In this document: positions 6,767 through 8,002 of the stretch, piece by piece | Position numbering within the stretch: the first letter of the stretch is position 1 | How the letters are laid out: each line of letters begins with the position of its first letter | Assembly: GCA_031278135.1 (NCBI GenBank) | Contig: JAITKY010000159.1 | Span: forward strand, 1 to 8,002 | Source: Prevotellaceae bacterium | GTDB taxonomy: Bacteria > Bacteroidota > Bacteroidia > Bacteroidales > UBA932 | DNA length: 8,002 bases | Direction of reading: 5' to 3' | Notes under the pieces: generated by a model | Told to the model about the DNA's origin: nothing | What the model saw: the letters and a program-made list of their open reading frames with translations, nothing else | Database searches by the model: none | Program-made: the position numbers and the translations under genes

Positions 6767-6774
6767 TACTTTTG
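6767..6774 (+). promoter_or_regulatory. -7 promoter box of the CapA-family gene
   Basis: TACTTTTG on the plus strand fits TAnnTTTG and lies 46 nt before the ATG at 6821. It sits 21 bp from the divergent box at 6738-6745, so the two promoters share upstream DNA. No clear -33 TTTG is visible. Confidence 0.45.
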
Positions 6775-6820
6775 CAAAAAAAATTAGCGTTTTTTATGTA
6801 TTTTTAACAAATTTAAATTA

Positions 6821-8002
6821 ATGAGGTATCTATTAAAGAAGTTATTAACACTTTTTTTAGTGTTTTTTTGCGACAAAACTATTGCTATTGGCGACACTGT
6901 TTACAATTGTACCGCCGAAAATGCCATAACTTTGATTTTTGCGGGAGATGTAATGCAACATTCTACGCAGTTTAACGGGGCGCTCAGGGCGGATGGCGTG
7001 TACGATTTTGAGCCTTGTTTCCGGTTGATAAAAGACGAAATTCTTTCGGCTGATTTGGCGATTGCCAATCTGGAAGTTCCTTTAGGAGGCAAACCTTATT
7101 CGGGTTATCCGGCGTTCAGCGGTCCCGACGAAATCGCTCTGGACTTGAAAAAAATTGGATTCGATGTTCTGGTTACAGCCAACAATCATTCGTGCGACAA
7201 GGGAGCAAAAGGTGTGGAACGTACTGTGAATATGCTCGATTCTTTCGGTATCATACACACGGGAATGTTCCGGAACCAACAGGAACGGGCTGAAAAATAT
7301 CCACTTATCGTATCTGTGAAAAATTTCAAAATCGCTGTCCTGAATTATACTTACAGTACTAACGGCATGAGTTCCGGCTCGCTGAATGTCAACAGAATCG
7401 ACAGCACTCAGATTCTCAAAGATATTGAAACGGCACGACTTGCGTCGCCCGACATTATAATCGCTTTCATGCACTGGGGCGACGAATATCAAAGGTATCC
7501 CAACGAAGAACAGAAAAGACTGACAGACATGTTTTTTCTCAATGGAGTGAATCTCGTAATCGGAGCGCATCCGCATGTGATTCAATCAATGGAAAAACGT
7601 TATTCCGCCAACGGAAGATGCGATAAATTAGTCGCTTACTCGTTAGGAAACTTTGTGTCGAATCAGCCGTTCTTGGACACCGATGGCGGTGCTATACTGA
7701 AAGTGTCTATGGTTAAAGACGAAACAGGCATCAGAATCACCCAGGCGGGATATAACCTGATTTGGATATATAAACCAAAAGAAGACGGAAAAACAAGACA
7801 TTACATCCTGCCGGTCGCCGATTATGAAAATAACACCGAAAAATTGAACGCTACGTTCCGAAAAGATATTCAACGTTTTGCAAACAGAGCCAGAACACTA
7901 CTGAATAAAGAAAATATCGGTATCGGAGAATACCGGATTTTGCCGCCGCAACGTAAAGTTGAACCATTGCAACGTATAGAACTCAGTCCGGTTCAAATCA
8001 AT
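6821..8002 (+). CDS. CapA-family metallophosphatase-like protein, partial at the right edge
   Basis: An open frame of 394 codons with no stop before the window ends. Residues 1-22 form a signal peptide (MRYLLKKLLTLFLVFF, then cleavage near TIA), so the product is exported. The rest is a CapA (PGA_cap) domain, a calcineurin-like fold. Motifs in order are FAGDVM (D43), ANLEVPLGG (N83, E85), TANNHSCDKG (N122, H123), MHWGDEYQ (H218), IGAHPHVIQ (H250, H252) and AYSLGNFVSNQ (N277). All the expected metal-ligand motifs are present, so it should be active. The family is named for poly-gamma-glutamate capsule synthesis, but many Bacteroidota members stand alone without capB/capC, and none is seen here. 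The true substrate, probably a cell-surface polymer, cannot be told. The known length is already near the family's usual 370-400 residues, so the stop is probably close. Confidence 0.9.
   Translation, partial: MRYLLKKLLTLFLVFFCDKTIAIGDTVYNCTAENAITLIFAGDVMQHSTQFNGALRADGVYDFEPCFRLIKDEILSADLAIANLEVPLGGKPYSGYPAFSGPDEIALDLKKIGFDVLVTANNHSCDKGAKGVERTVNMLDSFGIIHTGMFRNQQERAEKYPLIVSVKNFKIAVLNYTYSTNGMSSGSLNVNRIDSTQILKDIETARLASPDIIIAFMHWGDEYQRYPNEEQKRLTDMFFLNGVNLVIGAHPHVIQSMEKRYSANGRCDKLVAYSLGNFVSNQPFLDTDGGAILKVSMVKDETGIRITQAGYNLIWIYKPKEDGKTRHYILPVADYENNTEKLNATFRKDIQRFANRARTLLNKENIGIGEYRILPPQRKVEPLQRIELSPVQIN

Noticed and set aside
6847..6869. Hairpin AACACT/AGTGTT followed by T-run inside the CapA signal-peptide codons
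   Set aside because: The stem is only 6 bp and AT-rich. The T-runs are expected from Phe/Leu codons of a signal peptide, so a functional terminator is doubtful.
7082..7585. 167-codon minus-strand ORF
   Set aside because: It lies opposite the CapA-family gene, whose motifs are continuous on the plus strand, and its sequence has no family features.

Overview
The window looks like a chromosomal segment from a member of the Bacteroidota, probably Bacteroidales. The evidence is AT-rich intergenic DNA, few Shine-Dalgarno sites, several matches to the Bacteroidota -7 promoter motif TAnnTTTG placed about 20-45 nt before start codons, a DUF4625-type lipoprotein module next to a TonB-dependent receptor, and Bacteroidota-style SPOR and DUF2007 proteins. 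No rRNA, tRNA, CRISPR array or transposase gene is visible.

Left third (minus strand, about 3800 down to 198): a three-gene metal-homeostasis operon. It starts at a TACCTTTG promoter and encodes, in order, a Fur/Zur-family repressor, a small exported His/Cys-rich protein whose start overlaps the regulator's end by 14 nt, and a TonB-dependent outer-membrane receptor. The receptor frame runs without a stop into a DUF4625-like lipoprotein, which still carries its lipobox but has lost its ATG. An intrinsic terminator closes the operon. Probably the receptor imports a metal (zinc is my first guess), the His/acid-rich proteins bind it, and the Fur-family protein senses it. A second terminator at the far left serves a plus-strand gene outside the window.

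Middle (3780-4570): a 434-bp divergent intergenic region holds a 189-bp structured element with 24-bp terminal inverted repeats and internal ATCTGTGGAT-type repeats, resembling a MITE or other non-coding repeat. To its right, a plus-strand DUF2007 gene has its own promoter.

Right-centre (minus strand, about 6121 down to 4497): metY (O-acetylhomoserine sulfhydrylase) lies behind a leader of about 240 nt. The leader holds its own promoter, a 41-codon ORF with a Met/Cys cluster (8 of 13 residues), and an intrinsic terminator just before metY. This is the layout of a translation-coupled attenuator sensing sulfur amino acids, and it is the most interesting candidate in the window.

Right end: a minus-strand SPOR-domain lipoprotein gene and a plus-strand CapA-family gene are divergent from closely spaced promoters. 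The CapA gene is still open at the right edge.
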